Origin: Bacteroides ovatus | GTDB lineage: Bacteria > Bacteroidota > Bacteroidia > Bacteroidales > Bacteroidaceae | DNA length: 64,000 bases | NCBI RefSeq assembly: GCF_001314995.1 | Contig: NZ_CP012938.1 | Span: 868,001-932,000, forward strand | Reading direction: 5' to 3' | Part shown: positions 27,983 through 37,949 of the stretch, in pieces | Layout: each line of letters opens with the position of its first letter | How positions within the stretch are numbered: the stretch's first letter is position 1 | The notes under the pieces: generated by a model | The model's database searches: none | What the model saw: only the letters and a program-made list of their open reading frames with translations | Told to the model about the DNA's origin: nothing | Made by a program: the position numbers and the translations under genes

Positions 27983-29395
27983 TTACGGTTTAGGTTGATA
28001 GTTTGCAAATTGTTCCGGTGTGCCACAAAGCGAGAGTAGATTCATTAGTGCCACATCATATTCATAATATGCTGCCAGGCGAGCCACTTTTACACTGGCA
28101 AGCATGGTTTCAGCATCAATAACTTCGGTAGAAGTTGCCATCCCTTCTGTAAATGATTTCTTTCGGATGCGTACCAATTCTTCACTTAAGGCAATCGTTG
28201 CATTTAAAGCTTTTACATTATCCTGTGCCTTTTCCAGCTGCGTGTAAAGCTTATCTACCCCAACAGCCAGATCATCACGAGCCTTCATCTGGCCTAAAGC
28301 CAGAGTTTGTTCCGTTAATTTCGATTGCCGCACTCTTTTTTCACGATCCAGTCCGTCAAAGAGGTTCCATGTAAAACCAATGCCTACCATGGTACGCGGT
28401 AATAAATTACTCTGAATGCCATGCGAATACAAGGTCTGTTTTCCGAAAAGGGCTATATTCGGCAAATAGCCGCTTTGGGCAATCCGCACTTCTTGTTTGG
28501 CAATATGCTGCTGCAGCTGTAATTGGTTGAGTGTATAGTTCCCACTGTTTACTGAAAGATCAAATAGCATTTTAGGTGGCAATGAATCATTCATAAAAAG
28601 GGGAGAGGTAGGAATGATATTGGCATCTGCATCCTTTTTATTCAGCAAAACCTTTAAGGCACTTTGCACTACTGTTTCTTCTTTTCGCGCAGCTTCCAAT
28701 GCACGTTTGGCTTCATCCATATTTACCTGGGCAAAAAGCCTTCCTGCTTTGTCAATCATTCCTGCTGCCTCTAACTTCAAGGCATTTTCATAATGTTTCT
28801 TTAATCCGTTGTAGGTTTCTTCACGAACCGTCACAATTTGTTGTGCCAGTCGAAGCCCATAATAACTTTCAACTAATAGATTTTGCTGATTGGCCGATAC
28901 CTGTGCCCGACTTTCCCGTGCCAAGTCGACCATCGTTCTTCCGATGTTGGTGGCACGGAAGCGTTTACCACCGGAAAAGAGTACCCACTCGGCTGATAAA
29001 TCAACAGTTGTCAGATTTCTTGGAGTCAAAGGAAATATAAGGGTATTTGCCCCAATTTGATCCAGTATAGACGAAATGATTTGGTCATCCGGAATAATGG
29101 AATGTACAAAGTCTTTAGCCGGATCGGTAAACTGCGATAAAGGCTGTTTGACTTCGATCTTCTCCGACATGTGTACAAACGCACCTGTAGATTGAAGACT
29201 AGGATACCAAAAAGCATTCAACTTATCACGTTCAGCCTTCGCAATCTCAATACTCTTATCTGCTATTTTCAGACTCTGATTTCCTTGATTCAACAGATGC
29301 AGTGATTCTTCGAAACTTAATGGTATCTGTGCATCTATCTGACCGATGGAAAAATACAAAGTCAATAGTATAAAAAGTCGCTTATTTTTTTTCAT
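27983..29395 (-). CDS. TolC-family outer-membrane efflux protein
   Basis: A 470-residue outer-membrane channel of the TolC family: signal peptide (LFILLTLYFSIGQIDAQ) and two repeats of long helical barrel with family-type segments (LNKKDADANI; YLPNIALFGKQTLY; NLFDGLDREKRVRQ). It is the first gene of the four-gene minus-strand exporter cluster. No clear -7 box was found in the ~100 bp upstream. Confidence 0.9.
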   Translation of the reverse strand: MKKNKRLFILLTLYFSIGQIDAQIPLSFEESLHLLNQGNQSLKIADKSIEIAKAERDKLNAFWYPSLQSTGAFVHMSEKIEVKQPLSQFTDPAKDFVHSIIPDDQIISSILDQIGANTLIFPLTPRNLTTVDLSAEWVLFSGGKRFRATNIGRTMVDLARESRAQVSANQQNLLVESYYGLRLAQQIVTVREETYNGLKKHYENALKLEAAGMIDKAGRLFAQVNMDEAKRALEAARKEETVVQSALKVLLNKKDADANIIPTSPLFMNDSLPPKMLFDLSVNSGNYTLNQLQLQQHIAKQEVRIAQSGYLPNIALFGKQTLYSHGIQSNLLPRTMVGIGFTWNLFDGLDREKRVRQSKLTEQTLALGQMKARDDLAVGVDKLYTQLEKAQDNVKALNATIALSEELVRIRKKSFTEGMATSTEVIDAETMLASVKVARLAAYYEYDVALMNLLSLCGTPEQFANYQPKP

Positions 29396-29663
29396 ACTGG
29401 TTAGGTTATATCTGAATTTGAGATATTCTAACAGATGAAAAGAGAGGTTTGTTCATCAGAAAGAATATAGCAATACAACAAAAGAAGGTTTCAACGCTTT
29501 TTTATAAGATGTTCTATTTTTCATCTTCTCTTTGAATCACGTTTGTATCATTTCTATCAGATAGAAAAAATGATGCATAAAATAATGCAAGTATATGCAA
29601 TAAGCGTGTTATTAATGGATATAAACTACTTGATTATACAAAATATAAATGCATATTGGAGTT

Positions 29664-29750
29664 GTTTCTTTAAAGGAAAAGCTCTGTTCCTTTAAATGGA
29701 ACCAACCGTTGGTCGGTGAGAAGCGTGTTCTCCCTTTAAAAGGAAGCTAC
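29664..29750. repeat. 22-bp-periodic TTTAAA palindrome array D
   Basis: Near-palindromic boxes centred on TTTAAA start at 29669, 29691 and 29735, spacings of 22 and 44 bp. Each is flanked by pyrimidine and purine arms (TTTC-TTTAAA-GGAAA; GTTCC-TTTAAA-TGGAAC; CTCCC-TTTAAA-AGGAAG). A perfect-armed ACCAACCGTTGGT lies at 29701-29713. The period equals that of arrays A, B and C. Confidence 0.6.
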
Positions 29751-30117
29751 CAAATAGCCCATAAAGTACCTGTTTGTTTCTAAATCTTATTTATTTTGCT
29801 AGAAACTAAATCTGTCAATTTGAAATAATATAAGCAACTTTATTCTCACATATTCAATATTCATTCTCTATTTAGAACCTAGTGATAGATTATTCACTAA
29901 AATAGTTTATATCTGAATCTTATTAACCGGAAATCCTGGAGTTTTTTCTATAGCGACTATCGTCAATCTGTATATTTTTAATTATACGGGCTACTAATAT
30001 GCGTTTTTTTATATCCGGTTGTTTTTCATCAAAACAAAAGAATTGAAGATGCTTTGATTTCTCTTTTTTCTTGCATTAAAATTTCTGCGATTTTATTTGA
30101 GATATAAAAATTATGTT

Positions 30118-30125
30118 TACCTTTG
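30118..30125 (+). promoter_or_regulatory. Promoter of tRNA-Gly
   Basis: TACCTTTG (TAnnTTTG) with a TTTG -33 element at 30096-30099, 18 bp upstream of the box. Confidence 0.75.
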
Positions 30126-30171
30126 CATCACCATTTCATAAGGCTTTTGAGTCGAGAAATGCAGTAAATAT

Positions 30172-30244
30172 GCGGTAATAGCTCAGTTGGTAGAGCGGCG
30201 GCTTCCCAAGCCGCAGGTCGCGAGTTCGAGCCTCGTTTACCGCT
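30172..30244 (+). tRNA. tRNA-Gly (anticodon CCC)
   Basis: A 73-nt cloverleaf: acceptor arm GCGGTAA/TTACCGC with discriminator T, D arm GCTC..GAGC, anticodon stem GCGGC/GCCGC around loop TTCCCAA (anticodon CCC, decoding GGG), T arm with TTCGAGC. The CCA end is not encoded. Confidence 0.97.
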
Positions 30245-30250
30245 CTTTTG

Positions 30251-30290
30251 AAAATCAGGTGGTTATCTTAAATAAACTGCCTGATTTTTT
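30251..30290 (+). terminator. Terminator after tRNA-Gly
   Basis: AAAATCAGG (30251-30259) pairs with CCTGATTTT (30280-30288), followed by more T residues; 7 bp downstream of the tRNA. Confidence 0.75.
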
Positions 30291-30381
30291 ATTTTTCAAG
30301 CCCCCTTTTCTATGGTTTTATCTATTATCGGAGGAAACCTAAACTAAACTATTGTAGAATAACCCTAATTGAATAACCAAT

Positions 30382-30810
30382 ATGGCTAAGAAAATAGAGA
30401 AATATCTCCCCGTAGATTACAGTGACAGTTTTTCCATAGAAGTTACAGAAAATCGTTTGTCTCCTAAAGATATTATTTTAAAAGTCTTTGCTCATAACCC
30501 CGCTTGGCTCCGAATGTTGTATGCAATAAGGGCCTGTTTAGTCAAACCTTTCGGTATAGAAACTAAAGCTATTGAAAGTGAAGAACTTATTATAGAGGAA
30601 GACAAGCAAGAAGCAATTATGAGAAAAGACGATAAACATTTATTGTTTTATGTCGATATTTTCATTACACCATTGGAAACAGGAAAACAAATGATTGAGG
30701 TTACCACATTAGTAAAATACCATAATTGGGTAGGAAAGGCTTATTTCTTTTGTATAAAACCTTTTCATCGGGTCATAGTGCCTTTAGTTCTCAAAAAGGC
30801 GCTATGCTGA
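30382..30810 (+). CDS. DUF2867 protein
   Basis: A 142-residue protein matching the DUF2867 pattern (AHNPAWLRMLYAIRACLVKPFGI near 35-57; ENRL and DKHLLFYVDIF in the middle; C-terminal KPFHRVIVPLVLKKAL). It lacks a signal peptide. Biochemical role unknown. It stands alone between the tRNA and proS, with a 170-bp gap to proS that contains the proS promoter. Confidence 0.75.
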   Translation: MAKKIEKYLPVDYSDSFSIEVTENRLSPKDIILKVFAHNPAWLRMLYAIRACLVKPFGIETKAIESEELIIEEDKQEAIMRKDDKHLLFYVDIFITPLETGKQMIEVTTLVKYHNWVGKAYFFCIKPFHRVIVPLVLKKALC

Positions 30811-30928
30811 ACAAGCATAGTCGCGGATGCAACGATATAACGAATATGAAAAATGAGATATGTAATATAGAAGCAAATGACTTTAGAAAATTAATGCATG
30901 AAGAATAGGGCAGTTCATGCATTTTTCG

Positions 30929-30936
30929 TATTTTTG
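30929..30936 (+). promoter_or_regulatory. -7 promoter box for proS
   Basis: TATTTTTG (TAnnTTTG), 44 bp before the proS ATG. Confidence 0.7.
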
Positions 30937-30980
30937 CACCCTGTTTTAACACTCAAGAAAACTTTAAATAGAAAAATATA

Positions 30981-32474
<1,494 letters not shown>

Positions 32475-32496
32475 ACAAAATTCGCACATAATTATA

Positions 32497-32540
32497 AAAA
32501 GGATGGAAACGGCTCAATCGCTTTCATCCTTTTCTTTTTT
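32497..32540 (+). terminator. Intrinsic terminator of proS
   Basis: AAAAGGATG (32497-32505) pairs with CATCCTTTT (32525-32533), with extra G-T and C-G pairs inside, followed by a T-tract. Confidence 0.85.
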
Positions 32541-32681
32541 TTATTATATTATTTATGGCCTGTCCTAACAGTTCATTAGACATTCAATAGTTATTTCAAG
32601 CTCTTTTTTCAATCCATTTCAGTTTTATTTCAGAAATATCCCTTTTCTTTGTAGTATGTAAAAAAGAAAGGAGACAAAATT

Positions 32682-33359
32682 ATGAAGATATTGATTGTAG
32701 AAGACGAACCCTCTTTGAGAGAACTGATTCAATGTTCACTTGAAAAAGAACGTTACGTTGTAGAAACAGCCAGTGACTTCAATTCTGCTCTACGCAAAAT
32801 TGAAGATTACGACTATGATTGTATCTTATTGGACATCATGCTACCGGACGGAAGCGGACTTGATCTTCTTGAACGACTGAAAGCTCTCCATAAGCGGGAG
32901 AACGTGATTATTATTTCCGCGAAAGACTCTCTGGAAGACAAAGTTTTGGGATTAGAACTGGGAGCGGACGATTATTTGCCAAAGCCATTTCATTTGGTTG
33001 AACTAAATGCACGAATTAAAAGCGTGATTCGTCGCCATCAGCATGATGGAGAGATTGATATCCGCCAAGGCAACGTACGGATAGAACCGGATAAATATCG
33101 TGTATTTGTCAACGAGCAGGAAGTGGAACTAAATAGAAAAGAATATGATATCCTGTTATATTTTATCAATCGCCCTGGGAGATTAATCAATAAAAACACT
33201 TTGGCCGAATCAGTGTGGGGAGACCATATCGATCAGGTCGATAATTTTGACTTCATATATGCACAAATCAAGAATCTTCGCAAAAAGCTCAAAGATTCCG
33301 GTGCAACTATTGAAATTAAAGCAGTCTATGGATTTGGGTATAAAATGATAGTAGAATAA
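32682..33359 (+). CDS. OmpR/PhoB-family response regulator
   Basis: A 225-residue regulator. The receiver domain (1-120) has Asp7/8-type acidic pocket (VEDEPS), phospho-acceptor Asp51 (LLDIMLPDGSG) and Lys in YLPKPFH; the winged-helix DNA-binding domain covers about 130-225 (VELNRKEYDILLYFINRPGR, AVYGFGYKM). It pairs with the kinase that begins 21 bp downstream. The divergent PepSY-like genes 4 kb away are a possible target by analogy only. Confidence 0.94.
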   Translation: MKILIVEDEPSLRELIQCSLEKERYVVETASDFNSALRKIEDYDYDCILLDIMLPDGSGLDLLERLKALHKRENVIIISAKDSLEDKVLGLELGADDYLPKPFHLVELNARIKSVIRRHQHDGEIDIRQGNVRIEPDKYRVFVNEQEVELNRKEYDILLYFINRPGRLINKNTLAESVWGDHIDQVDNFDFIYAQIKNLRKKLKDSGATIEIKAVYGFGYKMIVE

Positions 33360-33380
33360 AAAAGAAAGAAATTATTGTCC

Positions 33381-34655
33381 ATGAAATTAATATATTACAT
33401 CATTCTTCGTATTACTCTTGCTCTGACCCTTATACTGACGGTCTGGGCTATCTTCTTTTATGTTACGATGATCGATGAAGTCAACGATGAAGTGGATGAT
33501 GCTTTGGAAGATTATTCGGAAACCATCATTATCCGGGCATTGGCAGGAGAGGAGCTACCTTCTAAAACCAATGGCTCCAACAATCAATATTATATGATGG
33601 AAGTAAGCAAAGAGTATGCGGAAAGCCGGGAGGATATTCAGTATAAAGACTCTATGGTATACATTGAAGAAAAAGGAGAGACCGAGCCGGCACGTATTCT
33701 TACTACTATCTTTAAAGATGATGAAGGACGATACCACGAGCTGACAGTATCAACTCCCAGCATTGAAAAAGACGATTTGAGAGATGCCATCCAGGTGTGG
33801 ATTATATTTTTATATGTAGCTTTATTATTCTGCATTATTATCATTTCCGTATGGGTATTTTACCGGAATATGCGACCGCTCTATGTACTTCTACACTGGC
33901 TGGACGGTTATCAAACAGGAAAAAGAAATAAACCTTTGAGTAACGATACTCAAATCACGGAATTCCGGAAATTAAATGAGGCTGCCATTCGTTATGTGGA
34001 ACGTACGGAGCAGATGTTCGAACAACAAAAACAGTTTATCGGAAATGCTTCACACGAGATACAAACTCCACTTGCTATCTGCCGTAATCGATTGGAAATG
34101 TTGATGGAAGATGATTCGCTATCAGAAAAACAACTGGAAGAACTGATGAAAACGCATCAGACTTTAGAATACATCACTAAATTAAACAAATCCCTATTAT
34201 TGCTTTCCAAGATTGATAATGGTCAGTTTACGGATACCAAAGAATTGGAACTCAATGTACTTCTCAAACAATATCTGCAAGATTACGAAGAAGTTTATGA
34301 TTATCGCAACATAGAAGTCACGATAGATGAACAAGGCGTTTTCAAGGTGACAATGAACGAATCCCTGGCTGTTGCTTTACTCACTAACCTCCTGAAAAAT
34401 GCATTTGTACATAATATTGACGGGGGACATATCCGAATCACCGTTACTAAGAACGGCATTACTTTCCGAAATTCGGGAGTGGAACATCCGCTGAACAAGG
34501 AACATATCTTCGAACGTTTCTATCAGGGTAGCAAAAAAGAAGGATCTACAGGGCTGGGATTAGCTATAGCCGATTCCATCTGTCGTTTGCAACATCTGAA
34601 TATAAAATATTACTTCGAGCAGAATGAACATTGCTTCGAGATTTCCCAATCATAA
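33381..34655 (+). CDS. Sensor histidine kinase
   Basis: A 424-residue kinase. Two membrane helices (about 5-28 and 139-163) flank a periplasmic sensor of about 110 residues; HisKA carries NASHEIQTPLAICRNRLEML; the HATPase domain has NLLKNAFVHN and GSTGLGLAIADSI. The G1 box reads FRNSG, Asn in place of the usual Asp, as in some Bacteroidetes kinases. Start 33381 (ATG) is taken over the TTG at 33375. Probably cotranscribed with the response regulator. Confidence 0.92.
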   Translation: MKLIYYIILRITLALTLILTVWAIFFYVTMIDEVNDEVDDALEDYSETIIIRALAGEELPSKTNGSNNQYYMMEVSKEYAESREDIQYKDSMVYIEEKGETEPARILTTIFKDDEGRYHELTVSTPSIEKDDLRDAIQVWIIFLYVALLFCIIIISVWVFYRNMRPLYVLLHWLDGYQTGKRNKPLSNDTQITEFRKLNEAAIRYVERTEQMFEQQKQFIGNASHEIQTPLAICRNRLEMLMEDDSLSEKQLEELMKTHQTLEYITKLNKSLLLLSKIDNGQFTDTKELELNVLLKQYLQDYEEVYDYRNIEVTIDEQGVFKVTMNESLAVALLTNLLKNAFVHNIDGGHIRITVTKNGITFRNSGVEHPLNKEHIFERFYQGSKKEGSTGLGLAIADSICRLQHLNIKYYFEQNEHCFEISQS

Positions 34656-34670
34656 GATTCATCTGAAAAA

Positions 34671-34766
34671 CACAGAGGACACGGATTTTAAGTGAACGAC
34701 CTGTCGGTTATCATAAAACCAATTTGTCAGGTATATCCATCCACCTGTTTCTCCGTGTCCTCTGCG
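34671..34766. repeat. Nested inverted repeat between convergent genes
   Basis: CACAGAGGACACGGA (34671-34685) and TCCGTGTCCTCTGCG (34752-34766) are inverted copies with one mismatch, enclosing shorter arms ACCTG/CAGGT and GGTT/AACC. The (C/T)TCCGTGTCCTCTG-type sequence is one I recognise as a recurrent intergenic repeat in bacterial genomes. It sits between the kinase and the ABC permease ends and may act as a bidirectional terminator. Confidence 0.6.
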
Positions 34767-34784
34767 TCTTTTATAGTGAGCAGG

Positions 34785-35741
34785 TTATCGGGATCGTATT
34801 TCTCTCCTCATAAACATGATATAAGAAATAGCGAAGCAAATAACCGTTGCCGCAATCAATCCGGTCAACTGTGGCCATACAACTAAAAGACTTTGTCCCA
34901 ATGGGAGCGGACTAGGGATAGCTCCCTGTACCTGTTCCATAGTCAATGGCCCCAAACTTCTGACAGAAGGCATCAATAGTGTGGTGGTAGCTTCATTAAA
35001 CAGTTCACTCGGTGCCAAACGCATCAACCCTAGAATAAACTTCTGATAACTGATAATCTGATAAGGTGATGCCATCTGTGACGGACTCAACCCTTTTGCC
35101 ACCAAATTAACAATCATGGTATAGAATACACTAAAAAACAGCCAAACAGCCACAGATGCTAAGGCAGAAGTCGCTGCCTGACGGAAACGGAGTGAGAACA
35201 GAATAGCCAGATTCAACCAGAATGCTACATAAAAGATACTGGTAATGATGAAGAAAACAATTCTCCAAAACTCTTCTGCCGTAGGAGGAATACCAATAGC
35301 AATCAGCCCACATCCCATCACCAGAAAGCCCAATACAAACAACATGATACCTATCACAATCAAAGCAGCCACAAACTTCGCATTGATAATGCAATCGCGA
35401 TGAATAGGCTGGGACAGCATACGGCTCAATGTTCCTTTATTTTGTTCGGAATTGACTGCATCAAATCCCAAAGCGATTCCCAATAGGGGACCTAAGAAGT
35501 TAATAAACAGCACAAAAGAGGGGAGAGTCCCATCTGAAACCGTAAACAACTTCAAGAAAAGAAACGAACCGTCCGGATCATTAGGTTTGATGGCTTCACT
35601 AATATTGGTGAGTGCTGTATATAGCGACCCCATACAGGTAAGTGCTATAATGCCTATTAGTATAATAAAACGCCAACTTTTGACATGATCGGAAATTTCC
35701 TTGTTGACGATAACCCAAAAAGGATGATTGACTTTATTCAT
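34785..35741 (-). CDS. ABC transporter permease (ABC-2 type)
   Basis: A 318-residue membrane subunit with about six helices (first FIILIGIIALTCMGSLYTAL; then FVLFINFLGPLLGIALGFDA, with QNKGTLSRMLSQPIHR after the second). The ATG at 35741 is chosen: AAGGAGG lies 8-14 bp upstream, a rare strong Shine-Dalgarno for this group, while the alternative TTG at 35762 lacks support. It overlaps the end of the ATPase gene by 8 bases. Confidence 0.88.
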   Translation of the reverse strand: MNKVNHPFWVIVNKEISDHVKSWRFIILIGIIALTCMGSLYTALTNISEAIKPNDPDGSFLFLKLFTVSDGTLPSFVLFINFLGPLLGIALGFDAVNSEQNKGTLSRMLSQPIHRDCIINAKFVAALIVIGIMLFVLGFLVMGCGLIAIGIPPTAEEFWRIVFFIITSIFYVAFWLNLAILFSLRFRQAATSALASVAVWLFFSVFYTMIVNLVAKGLSPSQMASPYQIISYQKFILGLMRLAPSELFNEATTTLLMPSVRSLGPLTMEQVQGAIPSPLPLGQSLLVVWPQLTGLIAATVICFAISYIMFMRREIRSR

Positions 35742-36477
35742 GTCTTTCTCCTCCTTCCTCAAAATAATGGTTATAAATATCAGACAATTCCTGCTTCTTA
35801 TCTTTCAATTCTGCCATATCGATCAAAGCAAGTAATTGGCCATTACTGAACAAACCTACCCGGTCGCACACTTTCTGTACCTGATCCAGATGATGGGAAG
35901 AGAAAAGCACTGTCAGTCCTTCTTCTTTACTCAACCAGCGAATCAGTTCGATAAATTCCTGAACACCTGCAGGGTCAATCCCTGAAGTCGGCTCATCGAG
36001 AATAATAATCTCCGGATTTTTAATAAGTACATCAGCCAATCCCAACCGCTGTCTCATACCACGAGAGTATTTCCCTGTCTTTTTGGCTAACTGATCTTCA
36101 AGGCCTACCCGCTTCATCAGTTCCATAGCCTTGGTTTTTGCCTCTTTATCAGAAATACCATTTAATCGCGCTGTATAGATCAAATTCTCCGGTCCTGTCA
36201 TATCATCATAGAATCCTACATCTTCTGGCAAATACCCAATTTTCCTTTTTACTTCAATGGGGTGTGTAGTAGAATTGATTCCACAAATTTCAACTGTTCC
36301 CGAAGTAGGCTCTGTCAATCCCAACATCATTAAGATAGTAGTTGATTTTCCAGCACCATTCGGTCCCAGTAATCCGAAGATTTCTCCTTTCCGGATATTC
36401 AGGCGAATATGATCTACAGCAGTGAAATTACCGTATTGTTTGGTCAAATCGGTAAGTACGATCACTTGTTCGCCCAT
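35734..36477 (-). CDS. ABC transporter ATP-binding protein
   Basis: A 247-residue ATPase. Walker A GPNGAGKST (about 38-46), Q-loop GYLPEDVGFYDD, signature YSRGMRQRLGLA, Walker B IIILDEPTSGID and H-loop FSSHHLDQ are all intact. It energises the adjacent ABC-2 permease. It lies 3 bp after the NEW3-domain gene. Confidence 0.95.
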   Translation of the reverse strand: MGEQVIVLTDLTKQYGNFTAVDHIRLNIRKGEIFGLLGPNGAGKSTTILMMLGLTEPTSGTVEICGINSTTHPIEVKRKIGYLPEDVGFYDDMTGPENLIYTARLNGISDKEAKTKAMELMKRVGLEDQLAKKTGKYSRGMRQRLGLADVLIKNPEIIILDEPTSGIDPAGVQEFIELIRWLSKEEGLTVLFSSHHLDQVQKVCDRVGLFSNGQLLALIDMAELKDKKQELSDIYNHYFEEGGERHE

Positions 36478-36480
36478 AAT

Positions 36481-37632
36481 TTACCTCCTTCCATATTTAC
36501 GGAACAGATAGTAAACCACGCCGATGGTGGCAATAATGATAAGAACGCCTACCCATCCCCATATCATCGGAGTTTTTACTGCAACTCTGAACTGCGCATC
36601 GGCATTTACTTCAGGAGTTTTTGCCATGATGGTAGTCACATAGTCGCCTGGCAATGCTTTTTTAGAAGCTTTCAAAGTAGCCATAACCGTTGATGTCTCT
36701 CCGGCTTTTAGTGCATCGATTTTTGAAGGTTCGAAAGTTACTTCCCAGTCAGCAGGTTTATTAGCAGACAGCTGAATATCTTTCAGTAATGAAGAACCTG
36801 TATTTCTGACTTCCAGTTCTATTTTCTTTATATCACCTGCTGTGACATCTGTGCTCAATAACCCACGGGGAGTAGTCAGTTCCATTTGATAAGAGCCGGT
36901 AACAACCACTTCCAGTTCCAATTCAGCGGAAGTGGTACCTGTAGCAGCGCGTACCGGAATTTTGTAACTGCCGGCTTCTACATTGGCAGGAGGAGTAATA
37001 TCTATACTTACATTTTGGGTACTGTTGGCTTCCACTTGTGCAGAAGTGGCTTGCTTATAATTAGGTTTAAAAACTACATTCCAACCTCTGGGTGCATTAG
37101 CCATCAAAGCATATAGCTGCTGGTCGGCAGTCTGATTCTTTAAAGTGGCGCTGAAAGTGAAGGTTGATTTAGAATTTCCCTGCATGTTGGGTTGGTCGGT
37201 AGTAAATTCAGTCTGGTATGTTCCTTTTTGAGCAACCACCACATCCAATGGAAGTTTGGCGTTTCCGGCATATACTACAAAGTGATAATTACCTTTATTC
37301 ACTTTTAATGGGACTTCGACTTTTAAATTGAAAGTCTTTTTCTCTTTGGGAAGTACCGATAGTTGGCTAAGGCTCCAGCCACCGGATTTCATTTCGTGTT
37401 TCCAACTGGCGGACAATCCGCTGACAGAAAGATTCGCATTCATCAACTGGTCCGTGTTGTTGATAAGATCAATACTGTAGTCAATTGACGCTCCGGGAGA
37501 TACGGAGATTTTTGTGTAAGGTGTGTACAGAATCACGCTCTTAGGTATTGAATCATTGGCGTGCGTGTAACTCATAGGGATAATCCCCAATAGAATAGCT
37601 AATAATAAAAAATAATTTGTTCTCATAGTCAT
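36481..37632 (-). CDS. Exported NEW3/COG1470 domain protein with C-terminal anchor
   Basis: A 383-residue protein from the ATG at 37632 (37626 is an alternative). Signal peptide (YFLLLAILLGIIPMSYTHA), then three tandem immunoglobulin-like NEW3 (alpha-galactosidase-associated, COG1470) domains with repeated patterns such as PRGWNVVFKP and KPADWEVTFEP, then one C-terminal membrane helix (WGWVGVLIIIATIGVVYYLF) and a basic tail. It is transcribed ahead of the ABC ATPase/permease, a known COG1470-ABC association; it probably acts as the transporter's envelope partner. Confidence 0.85.
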   Translation of the reverse strand: MTMRTNYFLLLAILLGIIPMSYTHANDSIPKSVILYTPYTKISVSPGASIDYSIDLINNTDQLMNANLSVSGLSASWKHEMKSGGWSLSQLSVLPKEKKTFNLKVEVPLKVNKGNYHFVVYAGNAKLPLDVVVAQKGTYQTEFTTDQPNMQGNSKSTFTFSATLKNQTADQQLYALMANAPRGWNVVFKPNYKQATSAQVEANSTQNVSIDITPPANVEAGSYKIPVRAATGTTSAELELEVVVTGSYQMELTTPRGLLSTDVTAGDIKKIELEVRNTGSSLLKDIQLSANKPADWEVTFEPSKIDALKAGETSTVMATLKASKKALPGDYVTTIMAKTPEVNADAQFRVAVKTPMIWGWVGVLIIIATIGVVYYLFRKYGRR

Positions 37633-37682
37633 ACAAAAGTTCTTATGGTTGTTTAATATGAATATTGTCAAATTTGTGTGTG

Positions 37683-37690
37683 CAAAAATA
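37683..37690 (-). promoter_or_regulatory. -7 promoter box for the COG1470/ABC operon
   Basis: TATTTTTG on the minus strand (TAnnTTTG), 51 bp before the ATG at 37632; supports rejecting the longer start at 37671. Confidence 0.65.
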
Positions 37691-37751
37691 AACGATGTAT
37701 CTATTAGTAGTTTTAAAAGAATCCTAAAGAATCTAATTTCAGGAAGAAATT

Positions 37752-37830
37752 ATAGTGACACTATCCCTATAGGATGGTGACGGTATCCTTTATATATAGT
37801 GACGCTATGTTAACCGGATAGCGTCACTAT
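37752..37830. repeat. 22-bp-periodic palindromic box array B
   Basis: Four copies of the box ATAGTGACGCTATCC: forward at 37752-37766 (14/15), 37774-37788 (13/15), 37796-37810 (13/15), and reversed at 37816-37830 (15/15). Starts are 22, 22 and 20 bp apart. The same consensus and the same 20-bp step at the inversion occur in array A. It lies in the divergent intergenic region of the COG1470 operon and the PepSY-like genes. Confidence 0.85.
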
Positions 37831-37949
37831 ATTTTTTCGATTTTTTTTCGGAAATTCTCAAAATTCCCAAATCTTTTCAGATTCTCCTCTCATCTTTGCA
37901 TTATCAAATTAATAATAATAGTAAAAACCAATATTAAAAAACAACGATT

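Larger units (their letters stand above)
29396..30171. other. 776-bp intergenic region between the exporter operon and tRNA-Gly
   Basis: AT-rich and without a supported gene. It contains an imperfect inverted repeat at 29547-29574 (ATCATTT..CTATC / GATAG..AATGAT), the TTTAAA-centred 22-bp-periodic array (29664-29750) and the tRNA promoter (30118-30125). It should also contain the exporter operon promoter, which I could not place. Confidence 0.6.

Noticed and set aside
30382..30810. Mobile element integrated at tRNA-Gly
   Set aside because: No integrase, no duplicated tRNA 3' end within view; only a single DUF2867 gene follows.
30726..30908. Small open frame after the DUF2867 gene
   Set aside because: Begins inside the DUF2867 gene in another frame; no recognisable motif.
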